Source: Areca catechu
Taxonomy: Eukaryota > Streptophyta > Magnoliopsida > Arecales > Arecaceae
DNA: 64,000 bases
Assembly (NCBI GenBank): GCA_021397845.1
Contig: CM038052.1
Location: 44,972,949-45,036,948, forward strand
Direction of reading: 5' to 3'
The stretch's first letter is position 1. Every line of letters begins with the position of its first letter. The position numbers and the translations under genes are program-made. Shown here one piece after another: positions 31,555 through 43,382 of the stretch. The notes beneath the pieces were generated by a model, which saw only the letters and a program-made list of their open reading frames with translations, searched no databases and was not told the origin of the DNA.

Positions 31555-32826
31555 CTAGTATCTCTCCAAGAGGTCTGGGTCCAATTCTTGTAATTCTTCT
31601 CGGGAGATCCAAGAGTCATCAGAATCTGGCCTTCCTTGCCAGCGGACCAGGTATCTTTGGTATCCTCGATTACGAGTAGAGATAACCTGATCATCCAGGA
31701 TCTTTTCAATCTGCTCTTTCCTCACAGGCCAGTTTGTTGGTGGACACACAGGGTTGGGTTCACTCTCAAGAGCAGGATTAGGTTCAAAAGCCTCACTGGG
31801 AATCATAGCTGGCTCTCTATATTCTACTAGGTCTGTAATGTTGAAAGTGGAGCTAATGCCTAGTTCTGGAGGCAACTCGAGCACATAGGCATTGGATCCT
31901 ACTCTCTTCACCACTCTAAATGGTCCAGCTCCTCTAGCATGTAACTTTCTAACGGTTCCAGGAGGAAACCGTTCAGGCCTTAACCTAATTATTACATAGT
32001 CTCCCTTATTAAAAGTTTTGACTCGCCTTTGAGAATCAGCCAATTTCTTATAAGTTTCATTACTTAAATTTATTTTGGCTTGAATTTCTTTATGCAAGTC
32101 TTTTATATGCTGTGCAAAAACTTCGGAAGTCTCGGAGACTCGTGTGTGGACCGGTAAAGGAGCTAGGTCAAGAGGTGTGTGTGGTTTGTAACCATGCACA
32201 ATTTCAAATGGACTCTTACCCGTAGACCTATTGATCGAGTCATTATATGCAAATTCAGCTCTAGGTAAGTACAAACCCCAGTTCCTAATGTTTTCACCAA
32301 CAAGACACCTTAACAGATTGCCTAAACTACGGTTCACTACTTCGGATTGGCCATCAGTCTGGGGATGATAGGCAGTTGAAAACTTAAGTTTTGTCCCTAA
32401 CTTATGCCAAAGGGTTTTCCAGAAATAGCTGATGAACCGGACATCCCTATCTGAAACAATGGTCTTGGGTAGGCCATGGAGTCGAACTATTTCATTAAAG
32501 ATCAGGGTGGCAACCTTAGACGCATTAAATGTTTGGGAACAAGGCAAGAAATGGGCCATCTTGGAAAATCGGTCTACTACAACACAGATGGAGTCATGCC
32601 TCCTCTGGGTCTTAGGCAAACCTTACACAAAGTCCATGCTCACATCTTACCAAGGACGATCTGGGACAGGGAGTGGGGTATAAAGGCCGGTGTTTTTATT
32701 TTCGCTGTTTGGCAACAGCACAGGTCCGATACCTAGCCACAATGTATGCTACATCTTTTTTTAAGCTAGGCCAGAAAAAATGGTCTTCAATAGCCAGGGT
32801 GGTCTTATCTTTTCCGAAATGGCCAG
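31555..32826 (-). pseudogene. A1 integrase with chromodomain
   Basis: The 354-codon frame from 32619 to 31555 starts in the catalytic core: VVVDRFSKMAHFLP, VSDRDVRFISYFWKTLW (second Asp), AYHPQTDGQSEVVNRSL (Glu). Then a GPF module (RGAGPFRVVKRVGSNAYVLE) and a chromodomain: KILDDQVISTRNRGYQRYLV followed by RWQGRPDSDDSWISREELQE. The zinc-binding N-terminus and first Asp (DVSMDFV) lie at 32620-32826 with stops and a one-base loss near 32840. Integrase inserts the DNA copy; the chromodomain is thought to steer it to marked chromatin. Confidence 0.85.
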
Positions 32827-34929
32827 CTAAACCTCCAGCATGAGTTCCCAAATCAAAAATTCCCTAAGAGAGGTTCTAGGGATGCAAAGCCTATTCTTAA
32901 AGAACAGAAAGCCATCTAAAAGGGAATAATCCTTATGTTCACTAGATGGTCCTTGAGTTAGATCCTGGTACACAATCTTAAAATCTGGACACGACTTATA
33001 TTCTTCTTTGATTTGCTCAAACCCTATGACTTCAGCCCTAACAGAATTCAACAACAAAGATCGACGACTAAGGGCATCAGCTACCTTATTTTCAGACCCA
33101 GCCTTATGCTTCAAAACAAAAGTATAGGACTGGATATACTCTACACACTTAGCATGCCTAGGGTTGAGCTTCTTCTGAGAATTCAAGAATCTAAGAGCCT
33201 CATGATCCGAAAATAGCACAAATTCTTGCGGTAGCAAATAATTCCTCCAGTAACGCAAAGCTTGCACTACCGCATAAAATTCCTTATCATAGGTAGAATA
33301 CCTAAGCTTAGCATCATTAAGTTTTTCACTAAAGAATGCTACGGGATGGTTTTCTTGGCTTAGGACTCCACCTATACCTACTCCTGAAGCATCACAGGCA
33401 ACCTCAAATACCTTTGAAAAGTCGGGTAACCTCAAAATGGGTGCCTGGGTCATCCTATCCCTAAGATCTAGGAAGGCTTTATGGGCTGCTCTAGTCCACT
33501 GGAATTCTCCCTTCCTAATACAGTCTATGATAGGAGCTACTACAGTACTAAACCCCATGATGAATCGCCTATATAAGGTAGCCAAGCCATGGAAACTTCT
33601 GACTTCATGCATACTGGTCGGCTCTGGCCATTCTACTATGGACCTAATCTTTTTAGGATCGGCAGCCACGCCGTCAGGGGTTACAACAAAACCAAGGAAG
33701 ATAATTCTACTGGTCATAAATTCACACTTTTTGAGATTACCGTAGAGACTATCATTCCTCAAAACTTGACAGACTTGTCTAAGGTGGCCTAGGTGATCTG
33801 CAGGGGTCTTACTATAGATCAGGATGTCATTAAAATAGACCACTACAAACTTTCCTATGAAAGCTCTAAGTACCTGGGTCATAATCCTCATGAAAGTACT
33901 AGGGGCATTGGACAACCCAAAAGGCATAACAACCCATTCAAAGAGAATATCCTTAGTTTTGAAGGCGATTTTCCACTCATCCCCTGGTCTAATCCTAACC
34001 TGATGATAGCCGCTCTCGAGATCAATTTTAGAAAAAACCATGGCACCGGCCATCATATCTAGCATATCATCTAGTCTAGGGATGGGGAACCTATACTTGA
34101 TTGTGATTTTATTGATGGCACGACTATCGACACACATCCTCCACGTACCATCCTTCTTCGGGGTTAGAAGTGTAGGGACTGCACAAGGGCTAAGACTCTC
34201 TCTAATGAACCCCTTCCTCAACAATTCGCCAACCTGCTTTTGTAGTTCTTTATGCTCAGATGGATTCATCCTATAATGGGGCAAGTTGGGTAAAGTAGCT
34301 CCTGGGACTAAATCTATGGAATGCTGAATATCCCTAAGAGGTGGAAGGTGGTCTGGCAGATCCTCGGGAAAAACATCCTCAAATTCTTCTAATAAAGGCT
34401 TAACTTCCTGAGCAGGCTCTAAGGGTGTAGGAGTCCTAAGTTCCTTAGCAGTCAACATCCAAATGGGTGAACCACTATGAATTTCTTGGTCTAGATCCTT
34501 GGCACTAATTAGGTTCACTCCAGTCTTCATTTCTCTGACCTTATTGGTTCCTTTATCTACCTTGTCCTTAGGAGGGACTGAATGGATTGTGATTTTCTTC
34601 CCATTGAAACTAAAGACACAGGTGTTGGATTTTCCTAAGAGGGTGGCATCATGATCATACAACCAAGGTCTTCCAAGAATTATACTGCTCACCCCCATGG
34701 GCAAGACATCACACCAAATCTTCTCTTGATAGGATTGCATTTGGATTTGGACCTGACATCTAGACTGGATGGGTATAGAGGTAGAGTCTACCCAAGAAAC
34801 CTTATACGGGTTGGGGTGGGGGACTGGGGTTAAGCCTAACATTTTGACAGTGCTAGTAGAAATGGCATTCATACAGCTCCCACTATATATGATGATTTTA
34901 CATACCTTATCCCCTAGTTTAAGGAAAGT
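32827..34929 (-). pseudogene. A1 protease, reverse transcriptase and RNase H
   Basis: A 681-codon open frame runs from 34872 to 32827. Just upstream, the protease motif reads YSG at the place of DSG (about 34890), so the catalytic Asp is changed to Tyr; ILGRPWL follows. RT: CAVPTLLTPKKDGTWRMCVD, VFSKIDLESGYHQVRI, VVMPFGLSNAPSTFM. The polymerase box is YFND at plus 33829-33840 (residue about 345), not YFDD. RNase H: EVACDASGVGIGGVL, YSTYDKEFYAVVQ, LFSDHEALRF, NKVADALSRR, all four acidic positions present. The YFND change is shared with A2. Without the first Asp the polymerase is expected to be dead or weak. Confidence 0.85.
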
Positions 34930-35105
34930 CTGTAGGATGTTAGTCCTACGCCAATCTTCCTAAACTTTAGTCTGGGACAGGATGCATCTCACAACCCCTA
35001 ATTGGTCAGACTCGGTGGATTCTTCCTCTCCTTCATACTCATCGACCAAATTCATTCCGGCCTTATAAACTTCTTCTTCAAACTCTTCTTTGGGCTCGGA
35101 ATTCT

Positions 35106-36200
35106 CTTCTCCTCCCTATTCTATATAAAGGGATCTACGAGGGCACTGGCTAGAAACATGACCTACCTTATGGCACTTAAAACAAGCTATGGCTGTGCAC
35201 TGGTTGGAGATATGACCGGGCTTCTGGCACTTAAAACAGATGATACTAGGGGTTCTCTGGGTGTCAGGTGCCTTACCTTTGTCCATGGGCCTAGGGGTGG
35301 GAATACCCTGATTAGGCTTGCTAGGGGTAACCTGGCTAGGTCCATTTCTTGGGATTGGGGCACTAACCCTAGAAGGCATGGGTCCTCTTTGAAACTTCTC
35401 AATGTTCAGTGTAATCTAATAGGCTTGGTCTAGGTCAGTAACCTCTCTCAGAAACAACTCTCTCTTAATGTCTTCCTAAGTCCAGCCCTAAATCTAGACA
35501 AAGTGACCTCATGGGCTTCACTCACATCACATCTCATCAGGTATTCATCAAAGGTGGTTATGTAGTCTGAAACAGATCGGTTCCCTTGTTTCAAAGTCTG
35601 CCATTGGTCTAACAGATTTTGCTGGTATGAAATGGGTAGGTACTTGTCTCTAAGTTTCTCTTTCATACCCTGCCAAGTGGTTATGGGCTCTACATTTCAT
35701 CTTCTAGTGGTCAGCTCAATGTTCCCCCAGTATAACCTAGCTTGACGTACTAACTTCATCTTGGCAAACTTGAATTTCCTCTCCTCAGACATGGCATACC
35801 ACTCAAAGTACTGGTCCATCTCACCCTCCCAATCAGAATACACCTTAGGATTTAAGCTACCATCAAAAGTGGGTGCATCTAACTTGATGTTCCGAATGAA
35901 CCTATCATCTCTATCTTCAGGTTCTGGGTCAGGCCTCCTATGATTAGGTTCAGGATCTCGGTATAAAGGTCTTCTAGGCTCTTGGTGTGGGTGAGGTTGA
36001 GGCACATTAAAATCTGGGTCAGGAGTCCAATTTCGATGCCTAGGTTCCTCAAGTACTTGGACTCGATCCCTAAGCTGGGTAAAATTCTCATTCATATCCT
36101 GACTTAATTTGTTCATACTCTCAGTAAGAGCTCTAACCATGGCCTCTAAATCAGGTTGGGTTTGACCAGGTTGGTAGGGTACTCCATTCCGGGTAGACAT
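35106..36200 (-). pseudogene. A1 gag
   Basis: Start chosen at MSTRNGVPYQPGQTQPDLEA (36200); an upstream in-frame ATG at 36218 also exists. Then a coiled coil, a Pro/Arg-rich region (EPRRPLYRDPEPNHRRPDPE), a capsid-like part (LDAPTFDGSLNPKVYSDWEG, DQYFEWYAMSEERKFKFAKM) and the QWQTLKQGNRSVSDYI and LSRFRAGL segments. Two CCHC knuckles follow (CFKCQKPGHISNQC and CFKCHKVGHVSSQC). A TGA at about 35694 after LTTRR is also present in A2; a one-base loss near 35475 shifts the frame. Confidence 0.8.
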
Positions 36201-37106
36201 GATGATGCAAGCAAACACACAAAATGAGACTCAACTGAATCGACTACGGGCTAACTAAACCTAGAGCCCAAACTAGATGCCCAATCAGAGTGGCAAGCTA
36301 GCCTGTAGTAACTCAGAACTCAGCCAGTCAGGTGTAAGGGGAGTGTTAGGTCCCTAGATGCCAATCCTAGACACCAATCAGAGATTGGCCAGGTAGGCGG
36401 ACCAGCACACAAGCCCTTCGGGATGGAATCCCTGAACCACCGTTCTAGACACTGAGTACAAAGCACACACAGAGTAACCAGACAAACTGACTCAACACTA
36501 GCCTTGACCCGACTTGTTGATGTCCCTAGCCCACTAGGGCAAATTAGGTCTAATTAATTTTAAGATTAAAGGCTTAGGTTCGAATGAGTGGGTGGTGGTT
36601 TTGGGCTAAGGAGAGGTTATCAACTCCTCCCCTTATCTTAGATGCTCAAATGCCCTTAAGATGAATTAAGAGATGATCACTCAAAAATAATTGAATTGCA
36701 GAAACATAAAAATAGAGTTGCAGTAATTTAATCCTCAGAAATATCACGGAAACCAATAAATCACAGAAAAATTATGCAAAATAGTTTCAATTATACTGGT
36801 TTCAGCAAAATAAAAATCACCGAATTTGGAGTTACTTGCAGTAAGAAATAATTCTTGAAACAGGGTAATTACGGGCTGAAAACAGAGTACTTCCCCGTTT
36901 ACAATTCCTGCTACGAAGTTGTAACCCAACGGATCCCCTACATGCCCTAGGAACACCCCATGGAATGGAAAGAGGAGGTTTGCACCTCGCTTCGTTCCTA
37001 GGACCGGACGTCCTGGGGAGTCTACTTCGAGCAGACAAAGTAAAAAGAGAGAGACTCAAACAAGCAATCAAAACAGAAACCCTAGACAGGGCTCTGATAC
37101 CAAAAA
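36201..37106 (-). other. A1 leader and primer-binding site
   Basis: The primer site TGGTATCAGAGC (plus 37091-37102) lies four bases inside the LTR end. The shared hairpin GCCCACTAGGGC is at 36529-36540 within a conserved block. No coding function seen. Confidence 0.75.
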
Positions 37107-38869
37107 TGATGCAGAACAAAGAACAAAGAAGCGTATGCATAAGTAAATTTAAGATTAATTTTTTTTTTTTTTATATTTCAGAAATTGGCTTCGACTCAAA
37201 GTAAAGTTAAACTAAGTTGATGGAAACTAGGTAAGGATTGAAAGCACAATTTAGAAGAAGCTAAGTTATCAGAGTAGTTCAAAAGTAACGGATCGCTGGG
37301 GGTTGAGAAACTCCCAGACCTAGGGTTTCGCTCTGAACTTTCAACAGGACAGAAATAAAGAGAAGAGATGGTAACCAACCAGACAGTGATCTCACAGAAT
37401 TTGGGTGGAAGAACTCTCTCGGGCAGATTGTTGGATCCTCGGATTTGGCTAACTTCACAATGGATCCTCCAATACTGGTCTCGTGGCTGGGTCGGCTTCT
37501 CTTGAACTCAAGATCTGGGAAGAAGAAAAACAAGTGATGGATTTAGAGACTCAGGGAAGGATTTACCAGTTCGAAGAACTTGAAGGCTGATGTCGCTGAG
37601 ATCCGGATTCTCTTGAAGGCTGATTCGACTCCCTCTAGAAAGAGCTTTGGATCTGAAGTATCCGGACTGGAGCTGGATGCTGGTGGTCGGCCTAGACTTG
37701 GAGAGACAGAGGCCGTGGGAGGTGGGATTGGCTAGGGTTTGGTGGATTGAAGTGGATGGTGGGCGGCTAGGGTTTTGGAGTAGAAGTGGCTAACCTAGGG
37801 TTTGGGTTTTGGAGATCTCACACCTCCTCAAGGTTCCTAGGGAACCCGGATTTACTCCCTCATGGAGCTCAACACCTGGATGCAAGTGCGGAAGAGAGAA
37901 AACACAGAGTTTGCTCACAAAAAAAAGTTGGTTTCATTCATCTGATTGATTTCAAATTTACATGGGGGTTTAATTTATAGGACATTACAAGAGGTAGGGT
38001 TTTACATCTTCCCATGTGGGACTAAAGAAGGGGATCTTCAAATTAGGATTGTAGGATCAATCCCTACTCATATGGCTAGCCAAATAATTTCATAAGATGA
38101 TTGAGGCTTCAAAAAAGGAAAGTGGGTGGCGCCTCCTTGCCTTGACCTCCAAGAAAATTATTTTTTTCCTTCTATGCTTGGCCTTATCTGGAAGTGTTTG
38201 GGCGCCTCTTAACCTTTCTCTCCAAGAGAAATTTTTTTTCTTTTATATCTGGCTTTATTTGGAATGACTAGGGCGCCTCCTAACCTTGCTCTTCAAGAGA
38301 AATCTCCTTCCTTCCATGGCTCAACCTTTTTTTGGATACCTCCTTTTCTTTCTCCCCAAGTTATGGTTCTTCCTAACTTTGCTTTGGGTATTTTTGGCAG
38401 GTAATGGGCGCCTCCTTGAAGTTCTCTCCAAGAAACTTTCTTCCCATTCATAGTTTGGCTCTTATGGAAGTCTTGGGCAGCCCCCTTATTTTGTGGATCC
38501 TTGGTTGCTTTCTCCTCAATTGGCGCATGAAAGAAGGGAGATGCTATCTGTGGTGTGGGGACCAAAGCCTGCTAGATGGAGATGTGACGCCCCCTGGACT
38601 CAGGCGTATGGCTGGGAGTGTGGCTGGGAGTTTGGCGCCCACTTGCTTGGCCTTGGGAGAAAATGTAACACCCCAGGTTGAAGCCCTAGTCCACTACTGA
38701 GTCAACATGACTCAACCAAATAAAAATGCAGGTAATACAGACTCAAGCTAAAATTGAGTTGATCAAGTCAACTCTTATTACAAGCCAAAACCCTAATTCT
38801 TCGAAACAAGGTTAATCAGAGATCCAGATGGAGCTCTGAAGTCTTCTTCTGAGTCTGGTGCCCGCACCA
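37107..38869 (-). repeat. A1 5' LTR
   Basis: 1763 bases, nearly identical to the 3' copy; differences by eye include poly-T length and scattered transitions. It ends against CTCTT and S2 reverse transcriptase. Confidence 0.9.
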
Positions 38870-40104
38870 CTCTTTAATATATTTGGCTTGGTTGATCAGA
38901 ATTCCTTTCTTTGATTGTTTGATCTGAAGCCCGAGGAAGTAGCTTAGATCATCCATTAAACACATTTCAAATTCACCTTGCATTAACTTAGCAAAGTCAT
39001 GACACAAAGATTCCTCAGTAGATCCTAATATTATATCATCAACATAAAATTGAACAACTAAAATATCATTATATTTTCTTTGAATAAACAGGGTAGTATC
39101 AACACTACCTCTCATAAAATCATTTTCAATTAAAAACTTACTTAATCTATCATACCAGGCTCTAGGTATCTGTTTAAGATCATATAAAGCTTTATTCAAT
39201 TTAAAAACATAATTTGAAAATGTGTGATCGATAAAACCCGGTGGTTGTTCGATAAAAAATTCTTTAGATAAAAAACTATTTAGAAATGCACTCTTTACAT
39301 TCATTTGTAATAATTTAAAATTCATAAAACATGCATTAGCATAGAGTAATCTAATAACCTTTAGCCTAGCTATTGGTGCATAAATTTCGTCAAAATTTAT
39401 TCCTTCTTCTTGATTGTAACCTTGAGCTACCAGTCTAGCCTTATTCCTAATTACATTACCTTGCTCATCTAGTTTGTTTCAATAAACCCATCTAGTGCCT
39501 ATAATAGGGTAATCATTAGGTCTTTCTACAAGTGTCCAAACATTATTTCTTTTAAATTAGTTTAATTCATCATGCATAGCTAACATCCAATTAGGGTCAG
39601 TTTCAGCTTCTTCTATAGTGTGTGGTTCTACATGAGATACAAAAGTAATCAAATCATGTGCATCCCTATTGAAGCTTTAGTTCAAATACCTTAAGATGGA
39701 TCTTCTACAATAAGTTCTTTAGGATGTGAGTGTATATACCTCCATTCTTTAGGTATATCATCATGATTTTTGCTTACCACTTCTCCATGTTGTTCACTTG
39801 TTTGCTTTTCTTTGAGAGACAAATCCTTCAGTCCATGTTCAAATGCACTTGCATCATCATCAGCATAATCTTCTTTTCTAGAAGATATAATGTCAGATTC
39901 ATTGAAAACCACATATAATGATTCTTCCATAGTCAAAGTTCTTTTATTGAAAACTCGATAGGCTTTACTATTTGAAGAATAACTAATAAAGATAGCCTCA
40001 TCGGATTTTGCATCAAACTTACCAAGATTGTCTTTACCATTGTTAAGAACAAAACATTTACAGCCAAAAATATGAAAGTAATTGATATTAGGCTTTCTAT
40101 TGTT
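38870..40104 (-). pseudogene. S2 reverse transcriptase and upstream spacer
   Basis: From 39325 the frame reads KLLQMNVKSAFLNSFL, FIEQPPGFIDHTFSNYVFKL, ALYDLKQIPRAWYDRLSKFL, then FYVDDIILGS (YVDD box intact) and YFLGLQIKQSKKGILINQAK before A1. The N-terminal part (39330-39680) is heavily broken. The segment 40104-39690 (FDAKSDEAIFIGYSSNSKAY, EWRYIHSHPKELIV) is the usual spacer between integrase and reverse transcriptase. Confidence 0.8.
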
Positions 40105-41166
40105 TCACATTTCATAGGTGGTTTTTCTAATAATAGGTCCAATTAAAATTCTATTCAAAATATAGCAGGCGGTATTTATAGCTTCTGTCCAAAAGTTTTT
40201 TGGAAGATTTCCTTCACAAAGCATTGTTCTAGACATTTCTTCCAAAGTTCGATTCTTTCTTCCTACAATACAATTTTGTTGTGATATTCTAAGAGCTGAG
40301 AAGTTGTGATTAATACCATGCTTTGTGCAAAAGTGATCAAAATGTTGATTTTCAAATTCCGTACCATGATCACTATGAATAGAAATAACATAAAGATTTT
40401 TCAAGTTTGAAACTCTTTTGTAAAACTTTTTGAATACTTTAAAAGTCTCATCTTTATGTGCAATAAATAAAATCCAAGTGTATCTTGAAAAATCACCTAT
40501 AATCACAAGGCCATACTTCATACTACCTAGGCTTGTTATCCTAGTAGGTCCGAATATATCCATGTGAAGTAGCTCTAAGGGTCTAGTAGTAGAAACAATA
40601 TTTTTGGATTTAAAACTCCCTTTCATTTGCTTTCCTAATTGACATGCATCACAGATATAATCAAAATTTACTTTGAATTTTGGCAAACCTTTAACCAAAT
40701 CTTTTGAAATAAGTTTTGCAATGGTATCCATACTGGCATGTCCAAGTTGCCTATGCCATAGTAAACTTGATTTTTTGCTCTTGTCATTCATTGCTACAAG
40801 ACTTGTATTACTTGACATAGCTAGATCATTAAGATCTACTACATAAATATTACCAAGTCTATGTCCAATGAACTTTGTGCTAGAGTCAAGTGGATCAACT
40901 ACTATACACATTGAAGACTTGAAGAAAACATTAAAACCAATATCATAAAGTTGATTGATACTCAAAAGATTATGCTTTAATTTTTCTAAAAGTAACACAT
41001 TCTCAATAAATGTAGAAGGAGTAATTTTTATTTTACCAATACCGATTATCCTTCCTTTGCGATTATTACCAAAGGTTACCATACCACCATCCTTTTGTTC
41101 TAGGATGAAGAATTGATCAATATCACCCGTCATGTGTCTTGAACAACCGCTATCAAGGTATCATCT
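40105..41166 (-). pseudogene. S2 protease and integrase
   Basis: Protease shows YLDSGCSRHMTGDID with its Asp intact, but a TGA stands where Trp normally precedes it. The 342-codon frame (41133-40105) continues through the pre-integrase domain, LLWHRQLGHASMDTIAKLIS and ICDACQLGKQ (zinc finger), LLHMDIFGPTRI (first Asp) and ISIHSDHGTEF (second Asp). Thirty-five residues later the catalytic Glu is Gly (CIVGRKNRTLEEM instead of VERKNR). Integrase is therefore expected to be inactive even where its frame is open. Confidence 0.85.
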
Positions 41167-41207
41167 TTTCTTTATATTTGTGGCTGCAAGACATCCCTGC
41201 AAAATAA

Positions 41208-42979
41208 TTAGGTAATAGATTTAGGTACCCAAGCTTTCTTGTGTCCTTGCAAGTTAGTAGAATAGGTTCCTTTTGGAATCCAAATTTTCTTGATTTTTTT
41301 CTTTTCATTATATTTCAAATAACACTCAAATGCTTTGTGACCAATATTATTACAAGCATAGCAGATAATTTTTGGCTTTGAATAAAAAGTATATGATGAT
41401 GCAAATTTAGTCATTATTATTTTGATGTAATGAACTTAGGAGCATATGATGTGGATGCAAAAAATTTATTTGAAATTGAATCTTTATAACCAATTCCAAA
41501 CTTATTATTTGTATCTCTTTGATCTTTCAAAATTAGTTCAAGTTTGTTAGAGCTTAAGGTTAACTTTTCGACCAATGGTTTAAGCTTTTGAACTTCCTTT
41601 TTCAAATCAGTATTTTCATTTTGCAAAGTTTTGTTTTTCTCAAGAAGTTTTTTCTTTTCAAATTAAGTAGTTTTAAGTCTTTCACAAATCAAACTTAACT
41701 CTCTTTGTAAAATCTTATTTCTTTCATAAATTTCATTTTTATCCTTTTCGATCATATCACAATTATTTTTTAAATTCTTCATTTTCAAACTGGCCTTTTT
41801 GTATTCTACTAATAATTCACAAAAAATATTATGAAGCTCATCATAAGTAAATTCTAGATTAGGTTCAGAAGTAGTTACCTCATCCTCCAAACCCATAAGA
41901 CAGATCTGAGCAGTTTTTGTTGTATCTTCATCTTCTTCAGTTGATGTAGATTCGTCACTATCACTCCATGTTGCAAGCATTGCCTTCTTTTTCTTTCTTT
42001 TAATCATCTTTTTCTTAGCTTTTGGACAGTCAGGACGTATGTGTCCCGGTTTCTTGCACTCATAGCAAATTAGAATTTGATCTTTGTCCTTATCTTTCTC
42101 TTTCTCTTTTTCTTTTTCTTTTCCAAATTCTCCTTTTCTAAATTACTTTCTCCATCTATTTGTTCTTCTTCTACCCATAAACCTTTTGAATTTTTTTATT
42201 ACTAAGGTGATTTCATCATTTTCCGTTTCATCATCCGATGTGTCTGAATCTTCATCTTTATCCTCTTCAGTAACCTTAAATGCTATAGCCTTCTTCCTTT
42301 TTGAATCTTCATCAGTTCTTTGTTGCACGGCTAACTCATGAGTGATTAATGATCCAAGCAGCTCATCCAATGGTAGGGTGTTCAAGTCCTTTGCCTCTTG
42401 AATTGTAGTTACTTTAGCTTTACATTTATCTTGAAAAGATCTCAAAACCTTTTGGACTATATCAGCATTAGTATAAGTCCTACCAAGACATTTAAGACCA
42501 TTGATAATATCAGTAAAACATGTATACATAGCAGATATAGTTTCATTAGGATCCATTTTTAATAATTCATAATTATGCACAAGAAGATTGATTCTTGATG
42601 TTTTAACTTGTGATGTGCCCTCGTGTGTGATCTCAAGCTTATCCCAAATTTTTTTAGCATAATTGCAAGTAAAAATTCTGTTAAACTCATTTGGATCCAA
42701 AGCATAATAAAGTACATACATAGCTTTGGCATTCAGCTTTGCCAATTTCATATCATTCTTGTCCCATTCCTCTTCAAGTTTGGGAACCTCAATATCATTA
42801 ATTCTAACAGTGGGTGTGTGAGGTCCTTTTAAAATAATTTTCCATAAATGAAAGTCTATGGCTTGAATGTAGATTTTCATCCTAGCCTTCCAATATGAAT
42901 AATTGGTTCCAGTGAAAAGTGAAGGTTGATTTGTGGATTGGCCTTCAGCCAAAGAAGTGCTCATGGGATGTGCCATCAA
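41208..42979 (-). pseudogene. S2 gag
   Basis: ATG at 42979, 30 bases after the primer site. One frame runs to 41417 with stops at about 42143 and 41663. It has a copia-type gag domain (SLFTGTNYSYWKARMKIYIQ, LKGPHTPTVRINDIEVPKLE, YAKKIWDKLEITHEGTSQVK), an acidic Asp/Glu/Ser region, a CCHC knuckle (CYECKKPGHIRPDC), a long coiled coil, and, after a frameshift, a second knuckle (CYACNNIGHKAFEC). A gag with a long C-terminal coiled coil is typical of Sireviruses. Confidence 0.8.
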
Positions 42980-43009
42980 TCTTTACTCTAAGTAATTTTC
43001 AGAGACTCT

Positions 43010-43021
43010 GCTCTGATACCA
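43010..43021 (-). other. S2 primer-binding site
   Basis: TGGTATCAGAGC in sense, two bases inside the LTR end (CAACA then AG). Perfect match to initiator tRNA-Met usage. Confidence 0.8.
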
Positions 43022-43023
43022 CT

Positions 43024-43211
43024 TGTTGCCCAGGTGGCTTTCCAAGAGGGGGGTGAATTGGGATTATAAAAACTTTAGCAAGTATGTGCAATTTAAAAAT
43101 CCTTTTAGTGTTGTGATGCAATATGCAATACGAAAGTTAACAATTTAAACACAATCAAGTCAATCACAAACACAGGAGATTTAGAGTGGTTCGGAGCAAC
43201 CCGCTCCTATG
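43024..43211 (-). repeat. S2 5' LTR stub
   Basis: 188 bases matching 24831-25018 of the 3' LTR with scattered differences, then abruptly replaced by TGTTGGCTCTACC, the start of S3. Confidence 0.85.
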
Positions 43212-43382
43212 TGTTGGCTCTACCCTATGATTTTGATGAATAACAAAATGTTGAGTACATATTTTATACTAATGATTATTTCTAGTTGTGAGTTTTTAGG
43301 AAACAAGTACCTCAAATTCTCAAAGTTAAAGTATCATGGCACGCTTTGGCACAAAGCAATTTTCATGATTTGAGGAGTCTTT
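43212..43382 (+). repeat. S3 5' LTR, first part
   Basis: Begins TGTTGGCTCTACC, then TTTTGATGAATAACAAAATG, the typical opening of this copia group (compare TGTTGAC...GATTTTGATGATCAC in S2). Interrupted by A2 at 43383. Confidence 0.75.

Larger units (their letters stand above)
29741..38869 (-). mobile_element. A1: Ty3/gypsy chromovirus with full domain set
   Basis: 9129 bases, LTRs of 1761 and 1763, flanked by CTCTT on both sides (29736-29740 and 38870-38874). Gag, protease, reverse transcriptase, RNase H, integrase and chromodomain are present in one gag-pol frame, broken by a few stops and shifts. LTR copies differ at about eight positions in the first 300 by eye, so it is the youngest-looking copy here. 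Inserted in S2 reverse transcriptase. Confidence 0.9.
24831..43211 (-). mobile_element. S2: Ty1/copia element, Sirevirus-like, with A1 inside
   Basis: Minus-strand order: 5' LTR stub (43211-43024), primer site, gag, protease, integrase, reverse transcriptase, RNase H, third ORF, polypurine tracts, 3' LTR. A1 occupies 29741-38869. S3 interrupts the 5' LTR at 43212, so the remaining 1.4 kb of that LTR should lie right of the window. Inserted in T1; left flank GTCCT (24826-24830). Third ORF and repeated AAGGGGGAG tracts point to the Sirevirus group. Confidence 0.8.

Noticed and set aside
31555..34872. Possible integrated plant pararetrovirus
   Set aside because: Integrase, chromodomain, LTRs and target duplications are present and no movement protein is seen; this is Ty3/gypsy.
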